Assembly (NCBI GenBank): GCA_006384855.1
Contig: VCJN01002783.1
Span: 1 to 64,000, forward strand
From: Tetraselmis striata
Taxonomy: Eukaryota > Chlorophyta > Chlorodendrophyceae > Chlorodendrales > Chlorodendraceae
Direction: 5' to 3'
DNA length: 64,000 nucleotides
In this document: piece by piece, positions 9,863 to 21,080 of the stretch
Position numbering within the stretch: the first letter of the stretch is position 1
How the letters are laid out: every line of letters starts with the position of its first letter
The notes under the pieces: model-generated
Databases searched by the model: none
Told to the model about the DNA's origin: nothing
Seen by the model: the letters and a program-made list of their open reading frames with translations, nothing else
Program-made: the position numbers and the translations under genes

Positions 9863-11978
9863 GTAATGGCGGTTTGTGCTAAGTAATTCGTAGGGGTAGA
9901 CCATGCAGCGCAGGTAGGGGGCGGTATAAATGAGGCCGGGCACATATACTGCTCCACGAAACGACACTGTGGCACGTGTAGTTGAATAGAACCCCCCCCC
10001 CCCAACCCCCCGCCGGGTCGGCCCGCCGGGTCGGCCCGCCGACCCGCCACGGCATGTAATATCTGTCATGCATCGCCGGGGTATGTGTGAGTGGATGCCC
10101 CGCCGCCACATCCCCCCCCCCCCCCCCCCCCCCCCCCCCCATTTACACTTGTGCACTGATTAAGTTTGGGCTGGTTTCGGAGCAGTACATGTACGTATGT
10201 ATATACATACAATGGAACCCGGACCTGCGGATTGTCACAAGACCCTCCAAACGCTGCAAAACCCTGCAAAAGCTGCCGATCTCTCTGCCGTGGGGAGGAA
10301 TGTGAGAGGATGACCGATCCCTATAAGACCTAGTGACCCTTTAACCAATATCAAGTAGACATAAATACCCGGTACCTGTCACCCGATGCGATACCTACCA
10401 TACGCGGACGCGCACCGTCACCCGACTGTCCAGCTCACAAATATGTCACCCTCCACAGCACAACTTATTGTAATCATTATTTTATTCCACCTTCCACAAC
10501 ATCCGTTTCCCGACAACCTCGCTAGCTTGCGGAACCCTGCTGCCTCTCACACATTCTCCCCACAACTACATGTGTTATTCGCAAACGAATTCGCGAACTA
10601 CGTTCGCAACGTGTACATTAGGACAGTTCGCATATGGAATTCGCGAGCTGTTCGCGCTATCCGTTTCGCGAAAACAGTTTGCAAAGCGTTTGCGATATGT
10701 TCGAGCTATTCGCGAGCATTTCACGAACCAAGATTCTGCGAAGTTGAAGTTCGCGAAAACATGGAGTCTCCCCACAAAATATCGATAAGTCATGTTCGCG
10801 AAGTGGGAGTTCGCGAAGAGTTCGCGAATGGATTTCGCGAGGGCCGACTACCCCCTTTTTATACGGTTATCCAACAGTGATTGAAATTCTGTCACTGGCC
10901 TTCCATTGGTTTTGCAGAATATCTCAGCAATTTTCTTACATATTATTGACAATAATAACAATAAAGCGTCGCCTACCCATGGCTTTCCGTAACTGGATGC
11001 CTGCCAAAACCACTGTCGTAGAGATGCCCTGCAAGGGCAGGGTTTCACTGTTCCCAGTCCTGTCCCGGGGACAAAAAAAAAGTGCCGGGTCTTGTGCAGG
11101 CGCATGAGGCGCATGCGCGTGAGAAGGCGCATGGACGAAGTCCAGAAATGGTACCTGCGTTGAAAAATCACATACTATGCCACAAAATACAATGCATATG
11201 ATATGTCTCTGCTCTGCAGTGGTGCACATATGATATGACGCTGCTATGCGGTGGGATAGGGGGGGGGGGGGGGGGGGGATAGGATCCGTCTGCGCTGAGC
11301 GAGTTGAGGGGCAATGCGCCTCACAATCTCTGTATACACCGGAGGATGGGTGCCTGGGGGTGGGGACGCAGTGTTGTATGAGGGGCTCAGCCCACAAGGA
11401 ATCACTGGGCAGGCTGCTAGCTTTGTGGGGGGACTAAGGACCTGGCCTACAAGGGCTGCATGCTGCGGGCAATGCGCAAGCAGCCGATCCTATGCGGGTT
11501 CATGAAGCCAGCAGTGAGATAGCTGGCCTGCATAGTTTTGAAAACTCACAGGAATAGCGCTGTAAGAAATTTCAATTTCAATACAACCTATTTCCGGCTG
11601 CTCTTTATACCGGTATCAAACCCTGTAGGTTGTGAGGAGAGTAAACAATTGGGACAGTGTGAATCGAGTTCTGGGCTGGAGAAGTGCGACATGTAAGGAT
11701 TCAAAAATATATCTTGTCAGTGTGCTTTGCTGTCATCCAACAAAATCACTTACACACTCCTCCAGGCTGCCTAGTGAAGGATAACCGGAGGCCCACGCTG
11801 CTCCGCAGCCACCGGCTGCTGCCTATTGGGCGGTCGTCGGCTCAGCCACTCGGCATGCCAGGTAAAAGGGGCAAGTGGGGGGGGGGGGGGGGGGGGTGAT
11901 GGTGCTGGTCCTCTGACACGAGGCGGGGGCGCTCCCATCCACAGCAGGGCAGGGAGCAAGTTGCCGGCGCGACGATGG
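9863..11978. other. Gene-free interval between element debris and TOC64
   Basis: No coding region is supported. The interval holds a TATAAA-like box at about 9914, a near-palindromic CGGGTCGGCCCGC tandem (10011-10047), C-tracts at 9992-10002 and 10112-10140, a TTCGCGAA-rich cluster (10572-10850), a 34-bp imperfect duplication around CATATGATATG (11192-11250), and G-tracts at about 11259-11278 and 11877-11896. Confidence 0.6.
10572..10850. repeat. Cluster of TTCGCGAA-like palindromic motifs
   Basis: TTCGCG occurs about ten times in under 300 bases, often as the palindrome TTCGCGA or TTCGCGAA, with degenerate variants TTCGCAA and TTTGCGA between. Spacing is irregular, so this is not a simple tandem repeat. 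No coding gene overlaps it. Confidence 0.75.
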
Positions 11979-14900
11979 TCACATGCCACCCATGCCTGCG
12001 CCGGGGGGCATCATGCCGGCTCCGGCCGGGCCGCCAGGGGGGCCGCCCAGCCCGGCGGCACCCAGCTGCGAGGGGTCGCCCCCGAAAACGGCGTGGTTGG
12101 AGCCGTTGGTCGCCGCCTGCATCTCCTCAAACCGCGCCTTCATCTCCTTCAGGTTCTTCAGCTCCAAGCGCGCCTGCCGGTTGTTGGGCTCCATCGCAAT
12201 CACCTGCAGGAGCCGGGCGGAGCATGCCACCCGCACATTCGTCATTCTTGCCACGCGAAACGGCCGCCCGGAATTCAAATGTTACATTCCTAAGCAGGGA
12301 CTGCTGGCAATTACCAAGATGGGTGGTGTGATTTGAAGTCCAAAAATGAGGGTGTGGCGCACTCGAGGTGCGGTAAGGCAGAAGTGGAGAAACAGGGGAA
12401 CGCGAAGGCGGGGCGGGGGAGGAAGGGGGGGGGGGGGGTCAAGTGGCCACCTGCTTGAAGTCCTTGGCGGAGCCCTCGAAGTTGTGCAGGCCGAGGCGGG
12501 CCGTGCCGCGCCGCAGCAGCGTCTTGGCGTTGAGCTCCAGCTTGAGCGCCCGGCTGCAGTCGTCCTCCGCGCCCGCGAAGTCCATCACCTTGAGCGAGGC
12601 CATTGCGCGGTTGCTGAAGTAGGTCGCGTTCTTGGGGTTGGTCTCGATGGCGCGCCCGTACTGCCGGATGGCCTCGTCGTATCTGGGCGCAACGGCGGCG
12701 GTTTGACACACCGTCAGCCGCATGCACGCCGCAACATCAACAACGCAGTTCCATTATGTACAACTGAGTAGTTACGCATAAAACGCATGCTCGAACACAA
12801 CGTCTCAGACATTTTCATATGTTGACATCTATTGGAAGGTGATTATTTGGTGAATGGCAACATATAGTGGGCTTTGAAAGTACTGAATCAGTACAGCGCA
12901 ATATGAAACCAGAACATGTGACATTTTTCCACAGTAGGACGTGCAGATTCAGAGTGTTAGTGGATTGGTGCCGCTGGCGCCGGGGGCTTGCTTGCTCTCC
13001 TTGAAGGCGCGGTTGCCCGCAGCCTTGTAGCTCTCCGCGCGCTCCACGCGCCGCTCCTGCTCCGCCGCGGCCTTGGCGCGCTTGGCCTCCTCCGGGTCCA
13101 CCTTGGGCTTGACCGGCTTCTTGGTCGCCTCCTCCGCCAGCAGCTGGCTCAGCCCCTCCGCGGACGCGAGCAGGGAGAGGTCGGTGGCGTGCTGCCCAAG
13201 GATGGAGACGGAGAGGGGCGCGCCGCTGGGGGCGGCTCCTGCCGGCAGCACCAGCTGATGGCGGGGGATCAAACCCGCGAAAGTGGGATAAACGGAGGGG
13301 GGGGGGGGGGGGGGGGGGGGGATGTCAAAACATTATCTACAACCACCACCCCCAAAACAACCGTGTCACGGAAAATAACAGAAATCATAAGAGTATTATC
13401 TAGCAGCTGGATGAGTTGAACACGAACATGGCGAAATCCGACAAAGTCCTAAAATCCGACCTCATTGTTGTGGTCACACTTTGGTCTTCCGGAACAAACT
13501 TCGGAGGTTTTCTTGCAGGTGCGCTGGTACGCGTGGTATAATCGCCCCTGCCCCGCTGCAGCAAGCTGGCTATCCTGACAGCGAACATCGTAATATATAG
13601 AGGGATTTTCCGGAACCTTCTTGGTACAGCGGCCCAAAAAAGACACTGCGCTCGCATTCGCGGCGAGTTAGGGGCAGGTCCACCGCTTTTTGAGTAATCC
13701 ATGATAATTGCGGTACATTGGGATCTCCAAGCAACCACAAGCTGATTCGGTCACACCGCCTGAACTACGTCCGCTGCTTTTGGTCCCGTCATAACGAGAT
13801 AATCTTGCATCACCACAGTACACGGGAGATACCAAACATGCACTTGGTCGCTCAAAGATCGCAACAGTATTATTATTTCTCTCTCTGCAGAACATTTGCA
13901 TACAATGTAGTGGTGTTAAATTCTCTTATAGTCATTATTCGAGAAGCACTTGTGGTAAAACCCTATAAGGAGGCACCAATGATTCCTGCATCACCACATG
14001 GCATGTGTTGGTGCATGGGTCGACGGTGTTATCCATGGGATGGGACAACAAGGGGGAGGGGTCAGGGGCAGGGGTGGGGGGGGGGGGGGGGGGGGGTCGC
14101 ACCTGCGGACATGCGGCCATGGGCGCCAGCGCGCACATGCGCATGGCGTCCACGGCCCAGTGCTCCTGTGCGTCCCCCGAGGCGCTGCACTTGATGGGCG
14201 GCGAGCCGATGGTGGGCAGCGCCACGGCGGTGCTGGCGCCCAGCGTCATGTACATCACCTTGCGCACGTCCGCCATCACCTGCACGCACACCGTGTACGC
14301 CTCCTCCGTGATCTGTCGCGCCCCACAGTCTCGAGTCAGCAACAGTGGCGTCACTCCAGCCGAAGTGCCGCAGGTCAGAAACCTTGGGGGGAGGGGGGTT
14401 ACGCAAAGGCGGACGGGGGGGTGGGGTGGGGTGGGGTAGGGAGGTGCCTGCGACGCGTGCTCGATGCCCTCTGCCACGCTGGCGGCGATGTCAGGGTTGG
14501 CCTCACTCCATTTGCTACACTGCTTGGCGCACTCGTAGGCCGCCACAATGGTGTAGGCCGCCTGCAAGGGGACATGGGGAATTGAGGACGCGGCAGGTGA
14601 GGGAAGCCATGGACTACGGGCAAGGGGTTGCGGAGGATAGCAGCGCTCTCCCAGATCAGTTCAGCCCAGCCCATTGCAGCCCTTCCCTGCCCTTCTCGGA
14701 CGCCCAATGAAGCTCCAACGCAAGCTCTATGCCGCTGCCAGTGCTGTCCTGCCCACCCGCTGCTGGCCGGAAACAATCTAAGCGCCATCCAGGTCGAAAT
14801 GTGCGGATAGTACGAATGTGGGGAGTGCAGTGAGGTGCGCCAGGGGGGGGGGGGGGGGGGGGACAGAGCCTCGGGGCCCTAACAGGGCAAGGAGCCCCTG

Positions 14901-17435
14901 CCTGCAGGTTCTCGAATGGGGTGGGGCCGCCCAGGTCGTTAAGGGACGGGACGTTGCGGCTCAGCAGGTCGCCCAGCTTCACCTGCAGCAGAGCGGGAAG
15001 CATGCAGCAACCAGGGGGGGAAGCGCCGGGGTCGCAGAGGTTATGAGGTCTGCAGGTACCAGTCGAAATCACTGATGCCCCAGCCCAAACGCGCGACACT
15101 GTGCCCGAAGCCTTCTCTACCGCCAAATCTCGACACTACTGCCGCATTGACAGTCACACGATACAGTGCAATTGTCATTCAATAACGCTTTGCAGCATCT
15201 CAACCTAAAGCACAGGAGAAATGTGAAAATGTGCCGCCAATCACTGCCCCCCCCCCCCCCCCCACCCCCCCGCAAAGGGCATCTACTCGCCAGGTCAGAC
15301 CGATATGACTGATCATCCCCCCATGCCTTCATGCGACCGCCTGCGCACGGCGCACCTGCACCACGTTGTCCTTGCCCACCAGCGCAAACGCGGCGCGCTT
15401 GAAGGTGTCCAGCAGCATGGCGGCCGCCTGCTCGTCGCTGGCGAGCGCAAAGAGGTCCTCCGCAATCATGATTCGCCGCAGGCGGCTGCCGCTCGCCTTG
15501 CCTACGGCCGGCTGACCCGCCACGGCGCGCCCCACGGCGGCCAGCATCTCCGGGCTGCGCGCTGCCCAGGAGATGGCGGACGTGTTGACGGCCGCGTTCC
15601 ACAGCCCTTCCTCCGGCAGCGTCATCGGGCTGGACATGAAGGCAAGCACGCCGCAGCAAGCGGCCGGCACCTGATAGGGCGCGCACGTGGGATTAAAGCA
15701 ATGTGCTGGTGGCGCCATCTGCACCCCACCCCGCAGTCCCCCTGCCTCTCCGCCTCCATGCCTCCCATTCCCCCGGGACAGCCACAAACTTAGAGGATCC
15801 GCTGTGATAGGGATGGAAGGGGGGGGGGGGGGGGCACGTACCCGCAGGCCGCCAAAGCCCTCTGCTGCGATAGAAAAGTCCACCATCCCGCTGGCCACCG
15901 CTGACGCGGCGCCGCTGTGGAAGCCGCCCGTCATGTGGCCAGACGCGGCAGGGTTGGGCGGCGTGCCATAGTGGATATTTCGACCCTGGATGCTGTTGGA
16001 CGGATGTCACAACGAGGGAGGTAAAGTGGGGGGAGGGCGGGGAGTAGGGTCCCATCAGAGGGGGTCAGTAGAGGAGGGGGTCATCACACCGTATTTGCCA
16101 TTACCGCCTTCACCGCCATCGCCTGGAGCACCCCTCCCTCCCCCACCAACTCCCTCCCGCAGGTAGGGAAGCCTCATCACCTCCTCCACCACCTGGTGCA
16201 AACAGCCCAGCCTACCGGCTTGGCACGCACCCCGCTACAGCAACATGACCGTGATTCTTGAATATCGATGGCTCAGGGGCATCCAGTGCCAACCGGAACA
16301 CCAAGCACGAAGCGCGCAGTACTTTCTCACGTAAGCACGACTGGCCACCCTGTTGTGCCGATGCCGCATGCCTATGTGTTGAATTGCACATTCTACCAGT
16401 AGCCCACTGCACTCAGCCCCTCAGCCGCAGCCGCCCGCGGACCCATCTCCGTGGCAAGTGAACTCTGATCGCTCTTCCTCCCCCCACTCGCCTGATCTAA
16501 CCATCCAATCACATACATCCATCACCCCCCTCCCCCCACTCCCCCCTGTGTCTCGAATGGGCCATCCTGCTGGGGCGCCATCCCGGCACACAACGCAACG
16601 CAGTCCTTGCCTGCCAGCGCTGTCGTATCAGCAGGCATCGCACCTGAGGAAGTCAGATGAGACGTTGCACACGCCCCGCAGCTCGCCGCCCGCCTGAAGG
16701 ACCCGCTCCAGCACGGGCGCCGTCTTCTCTGCGGGTGTGCTGCCCTCCTTCCACAGCGGGCGGCCCAAGCTGGTGGTGTGGCCCGCAATGTCAAATCTGC
16801 GGCGTGGGTGAAAGCGGAGCTAACTCTGTCATGCTCTCCCAGGGAGGCAGCGAGGCGCAATGTATGGCGCAATGTATGTTGAACCCCCCCCCCCCCCCCC
16901 CCCCCCCGGTGTTCTATTATCCGAGGCAGCAATTTGTCGACGGAAATACTATTTCGCTTCTCCCCTTCCCGGCACCTACAGCAGCTGTCTCTCGGGGCAC
17001 TCACACGTCGCCCACCGCAAACTTGAGGCCACGCAGCGGCTGCGGCGGTGCGGCCTCCTTCTGCGGGGGCGGCAGCAGGTGGAGCTCCGCCAGCAGCACG
17101 TCGCCCCCGGCGTGCTGCGCGCCCCGCCGCCGGGCGGCTCGCCGCAGCGCGCGCCACAGCAGGCCGCCCAGCGTGAGGCCGGCCGCCAGGGCGCCCGCGG
17201 CCACCGCCTGCCGCAGTGGCAGCACCCTGCGAACCGCAACCGAGGCCGGCGGCTCGATGGCGTTGCCGATCAGCGGCGCCTCGAGCGGCTGGAGGAGTGC
17301 TACGCCGTCGTCGCCGGCGACCTCCACCTCCCACTCGTCGGCAGCATCATCGCCGAGCTCGCCTTCAACGCCCTCGTGCCCCGGATCACCGACTGTTATC
17401 GCCAACAATGGCTCCGATTGGACGCTCATCGCCAC
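11979..17435 (-). CDS. TOC64: TOC64/OEP64-like chloroplast import receptor
   Basis: Ten exons (17435-17005, 16796-16644, 15992-15842, 15670-15356, 14982-14902, 14561-14448, 14312-14103, 13254-12992, 12682-12451, 12203-11979) join in phase to about 724 residues. Residues 77-94 form an N-terminal membrane anchor (VAAGALAAGLTLGGLL). An amidase-fold domain follows (LKFAVGDV, FDIAGHTTSLG, GRNIHYGTPPNP, GFGGLRVPAACCG). Three TPRs occupy about 560-660, with the two-carboxylate-clamp pattern (YKAAGNRAF, YFSNRAMAS, KTLLRRGTAR) that docks Hsp90/Hsp70 tails. This anchor-amidase-TPR order is that of Toc64, which helps deliver preproteins at the chloroplast outer envelope. The amidase looks dead: the catalytic Lys is Gly142 and the serine loop is GGFHSG. 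Introns 5, 6 and 8 start with GC. The tail is Gly/Met/Pro-rich. The start ATG is the first in frame before the anchor; a shorter start is possible. Confidence 0.9.
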
Positions 17436-18322
17436 GACTTCCGCTGGGCGGCGTGGGTTCCAGCCGACTGGGTCGGTCCGCGGCTCGGATTCCTCGGGCG
17501 GTGGCGTTCGTCTGCGTCGCGTCAGCCCCGTTCGTCGTGTATCGTCACCGCATCAGCGAGCCCGTTGATCTTCGCAACGGCAACGCCCGCCGTGGCAATT
17601 CCGCCGCTGCGAGCGTCGTCCTACGGTACCTGTACGCGATACCTGTACGCGGCTGCTACTGCGGGGAGCGGTATAAATAAGATGCTACGGTACTTGAGTA
17701 TTACAGAAACAGTAAGCAGCGAGAATTTCCCAACGCCTCCATCAATATTGCCGCAAACCGCTCTCTCTGGCTGGTTTGACCGTGCTGTAATTTGGAAATG
17801 GCTTCTGATTTTTCATCCCTCTCGCCGGGGCAGGTCAGCAGGGAAGTCCTTGTACGCAATCCAAGAGGCGCACCAATGAAACAGAGCAGCGAGACCCATG
17901 CCGCCGCAACCCTGGTAGATATTTGTCACACCAGCAAACCTGGAACAGGGTGCTGTACCGCTGGCTGTGCATTGCTCTGCGCGGCGGCACTTTATCGTCC
18001 ATGCCAGCCTCCAATGCATGCAATGTGAACCTCGCAATCTAACAGTGTCATTATAGCGGCCAATGGTGGGGATGTTTGAGAAACCACCAATGATTACCAT
18101 GGAATGCTGCAGTATGTGCAATCCTCCTGATTTATCTATCACTATAAGATGCAGCAGGTGCCGCCCCAAGAAGTGATTGCAGGACTCCAAAGACATGCGC
18201 AGTGAAAGGCTATCCGGAAGGAACCCTGCTGCGACAAAGCATTCCTGCGCTGTTACCACGAGATAAGGCTGTCATTATTCATGAAGGTTCTGACTGAAGA
18301 GGAGTGTCCGTGAGACGCTCCG
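17436..18322. other. Intergenic region upstream of TOC64
   Basis: Contains two TACCTGTACGC repeats and a TATAAATA box at 17671-17678, about 235 bases upstream of the TOC64 start. A 149-codon minus frame at 17813-18259 shows no recognisable features and is not called as a gene. The interval ends at the 3' end of the ALKBH6-like gene. Confidence 0.5.
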
Positions 18323-19379
18323 CTACAGCTTTAGCAGGTTCTTCTTCACCTTGAGCACTCGCCTGGCCGTAAGCGATATGCGCTCGCCGGCCCGGGGCAG
18401 CGCATCCCCGGGCTTGAGGCCAGTCGCCTGAGTGTTCATGAGTGTGTCATCCAATTGCTCCACCTCGGCGGCATCAATACCATGCAGACAGTCGGTGTAT
18501 GCATCGTCACTGAAGATCAGCAAACTCCGCGGGAGGCATGCGACGGACGCTTGCTCCACAGGCTCGCCAGAGGAATCTAGTAGGATAACCAGTCAGCATA
18601 GCCATCAAGCCCCAAGTGATTTGTAGCAGGGTATAGTGCCTGGGGTTGGGGTTGGGTAGGGGGGGGGGGGGGGGGGCGAGAGGGGGTGCACCCCCATCAG
18701 CCGGCTTGCGCTGGAAACGTAGCACAGCCGGGGCACCGAGAGAAAGGATACAGACGTCTGCCTGGTATAGGGGGCCGTCTTCGTGTGGCTGCGGATATGC
18801 GAGAGGGGCACAGGGCTTAGCTGTGCAGCGGAAATAGAAGGACGAAATGGGACCGGCACGTCTGCCTCAGGGTGAGTCGGTACAGGCGGAGCAAACCAGA
18901 ATGCCCTCCCCAGGCTGGTAGCTGTTAACCAGCACGTGATTGGGCGCCTGGCCGTCGCCAAACACGTCGATTTCGCGCGCCATACGCTCCGTGTACCGTT
19001 GCAACCACGAGGGCAGCGCCTGCTGTATGAGCCACCCCTTGCTGTGCACTAGCCCCCCGTGGTTCTGGAGCCGACGCCCGGACACCTGACACATGCCGCA
19101 CGGTGCACGGCGCGCATCAAGCTGTATTCGCGCAGTCGCTGAAGTAGGGCAGCACAATCTAGCATAGAAACCCTGCCCGCCAGCTTCGGGCTAGGCCGCG
19201 GGTGGCACGCAATTCACCTGCGTCCACTTGCACTTCGAGGAGCGTATCTCGCGCAGAATCTGACCCTCTTCCGCCTCGGAAACGTAATCCGGCACGTAGT
19301 AGACCGTGGGGAGCGTACCAACTTCATAGGCCTCCAGGTTCAGCGAGGAGCGACATGACTCTATTCTTCTATCCGACAT
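18323..19379 (-). CDS. ALKBH6: ALKBH6-like Fe(II)/2-oxoglutarate dioxygenase
   Basis: Four exons (19379-19218, 19085-18897, 18788-18692, 18576-18323) join to 233 residues, close to the usual length of the family (human about 238). The family signature [10 protein letters not shown] is followed by [15 protein letters not shown]. The iron-binding facial triad is visible as H119 and D121 (PHEDGPLY) and H181 (CLHGI). The 2-oxoglutarate-binding R215-x5-R221 pair lies in RISLTARR, and the C-terminus [12 protein letters not shown] is typical. AlkB-family enzymes oxidatively demethylate nucleic acids or proteins; the ALKBH6 substrate is not settled, so none is assigned. The start is the ATG that gives family length; an upstream in-frame ATG at 19475 exists. 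Intron 3 begins GTGCACCCCC and runs into a C-tract. The core is complete and looks functional. Confidence 0.9.
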
Positions 19380-21080
19380 TCCCAGAGTGCTCGTCTGAGT
19401 AAGTTGACTTCGACTAGCGGAGATGAAACCACAGTTGCTTGACTGCAGGTGCAGGGACCAGCGACTTGCCATCAATATCCGTGCTCACTTTTCACCAAGG
19501 TGGAATGTCTCACCGCGGTGTTAAGGATTAGTGAAGGCGGGCGGAGTACCGGTAGCTACGGGGTACCAGGTCACTCCATATCGAGAAAAGGCCCTAGGTT
19601 TCGAGACGCCCAAAGTTTCAAGATGCTCAGTTTTCACCGTGTATCTTCGTCGGGCGGGCTCCAATGCCAGCCAACAATGGCGCAATTTGTTCGTTTTTTT
19701 GAGGGCTGTCTGACGCATATCGGCAACCCCAGCATGCGGACACCCTGGGTTGCCCGAAGCGTGGACCAATTATTGCAGGCATGCGGTCAAAATACAACTT
19801 CTCGCGCTGCACGTGTCTCCCACTGCTGCCACGCCGCGCGGATGGCCAGCAGATGGCACGAAGGGCCAGCGGGCCAGCGGAGGCGCTCGAGAATCCAAAC
19901 CTCGATAATCCGCCCGCCGATTTATTCCTGGACATTCCAGTTCCTAAACCACGACACATATCCTCAACGACCAGTAGAAGGGATTCAAAAGTAATAACAG
20001 GGGTAATAGCGACTATTGCCTGCCGGAGCGGAAGTCGGATCATCGTTCGATTCAGGATCGCAAAGCAAGTCGGAGGACCAGTGCAGCGCACCCGCTAATA
20101 CATTACGAGTGCGCCTTCAATTATTTACCCAAGACAGAGCCACGGATTGTATAGCGACTATGTGTCTAGAGCTGACCGACCTCAGGAGTAGAGTGCCGAG
20201 ATATAGATAGAGACTACGAGTAGATATAAGCTATGTATTAATTACATGAGCTGGCTGCAGGAGGCGATATCAGAAAATCACCAGAAAAGGACAATCGGAA
20301 AGGTCCTCTACAGCAACTGCGAGGTGGAAGCAGTAGAATGAGAAGATGCAGAATGGGCACGAGCCCACGCATCGGACTTGGCCATCTGCACACCGGCAGA
20401 GAGAACGCCGCCCAGGGTACCATGCACGCGAGCAGCAAGATATAAGGTACATAGTTACATCAGGGGTACGTGAGCTAGCTGCACAAGGCGATCAGGGAAC
20501 CACCCTAAAAGGCAATAGGAAACGTCCGCTACAGCTGGCATCCATATTGTATTTACATGAGCTAGCTAGCATTTATATCCTTCTCAGCGCTTGAGCGCTA
20601 TGGTACCGGTCATACGGTACTGGTAGTGTAATTTTCTGAATTTCTGCTGCCACCCGCAAGGAGTAAGGATTAATCCTTTTGCGACAGGCGACGCTGGTAT
20701 TGGGGTGCTTTTTAAAAGGTCACAGGCCAACAGTCACTTCGATGGATGGGGCAAGAGCAGATACAAGCGCCACGCCCATATACCGCTCAAACACAAACGG
20801 TCCGCGAAGACAAAGTTATTGACCCCCGCAAAGAGAAAAAAACTATTAGAACAGGAAATATACGTAGTCACAATCAATAATGAAGAATATTCCGACACGA
20901 AGGTGCAAAAAAATCAACATTTTCTGGGTCCGCGGACTGAATTCAATTGTACGGTAGTCCATATTGTATGTGCAGCATTGATTGCGTTACATGTAGCACA
21001 CTTGAGAGCAAACCCCGTATGAAGTTGGGCAAGGCGTGCTTGGCTGCTACTATTGGAGGTAGTGGGGGCTATGCTGCGCT
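19380..21080. other. Intergenic interval with degenerate direct repeat
   Basis: No gene is supported. Upstream of ALKBH6 are GTACCGGTAG and GGGGTACCAG (19541-19570). A degenerate direct repeat about 210-220 bases apart has copies near 20243-20325 and 20465-20545, sharing GAGCTGGCTGCA/GAGCTAGCTGCA, AAAAGGACAAT/AAAAGGCAATAGG and CTACAGC. The composition falls toward AT-rich after 20590. Confidence 0.5.

Noticed and set aside
17813..18259. 149-codon minus-strand open frame
   Set aside because: No domain, no splice partners and low-complexity shadow character; it lies between two confirmed genes.
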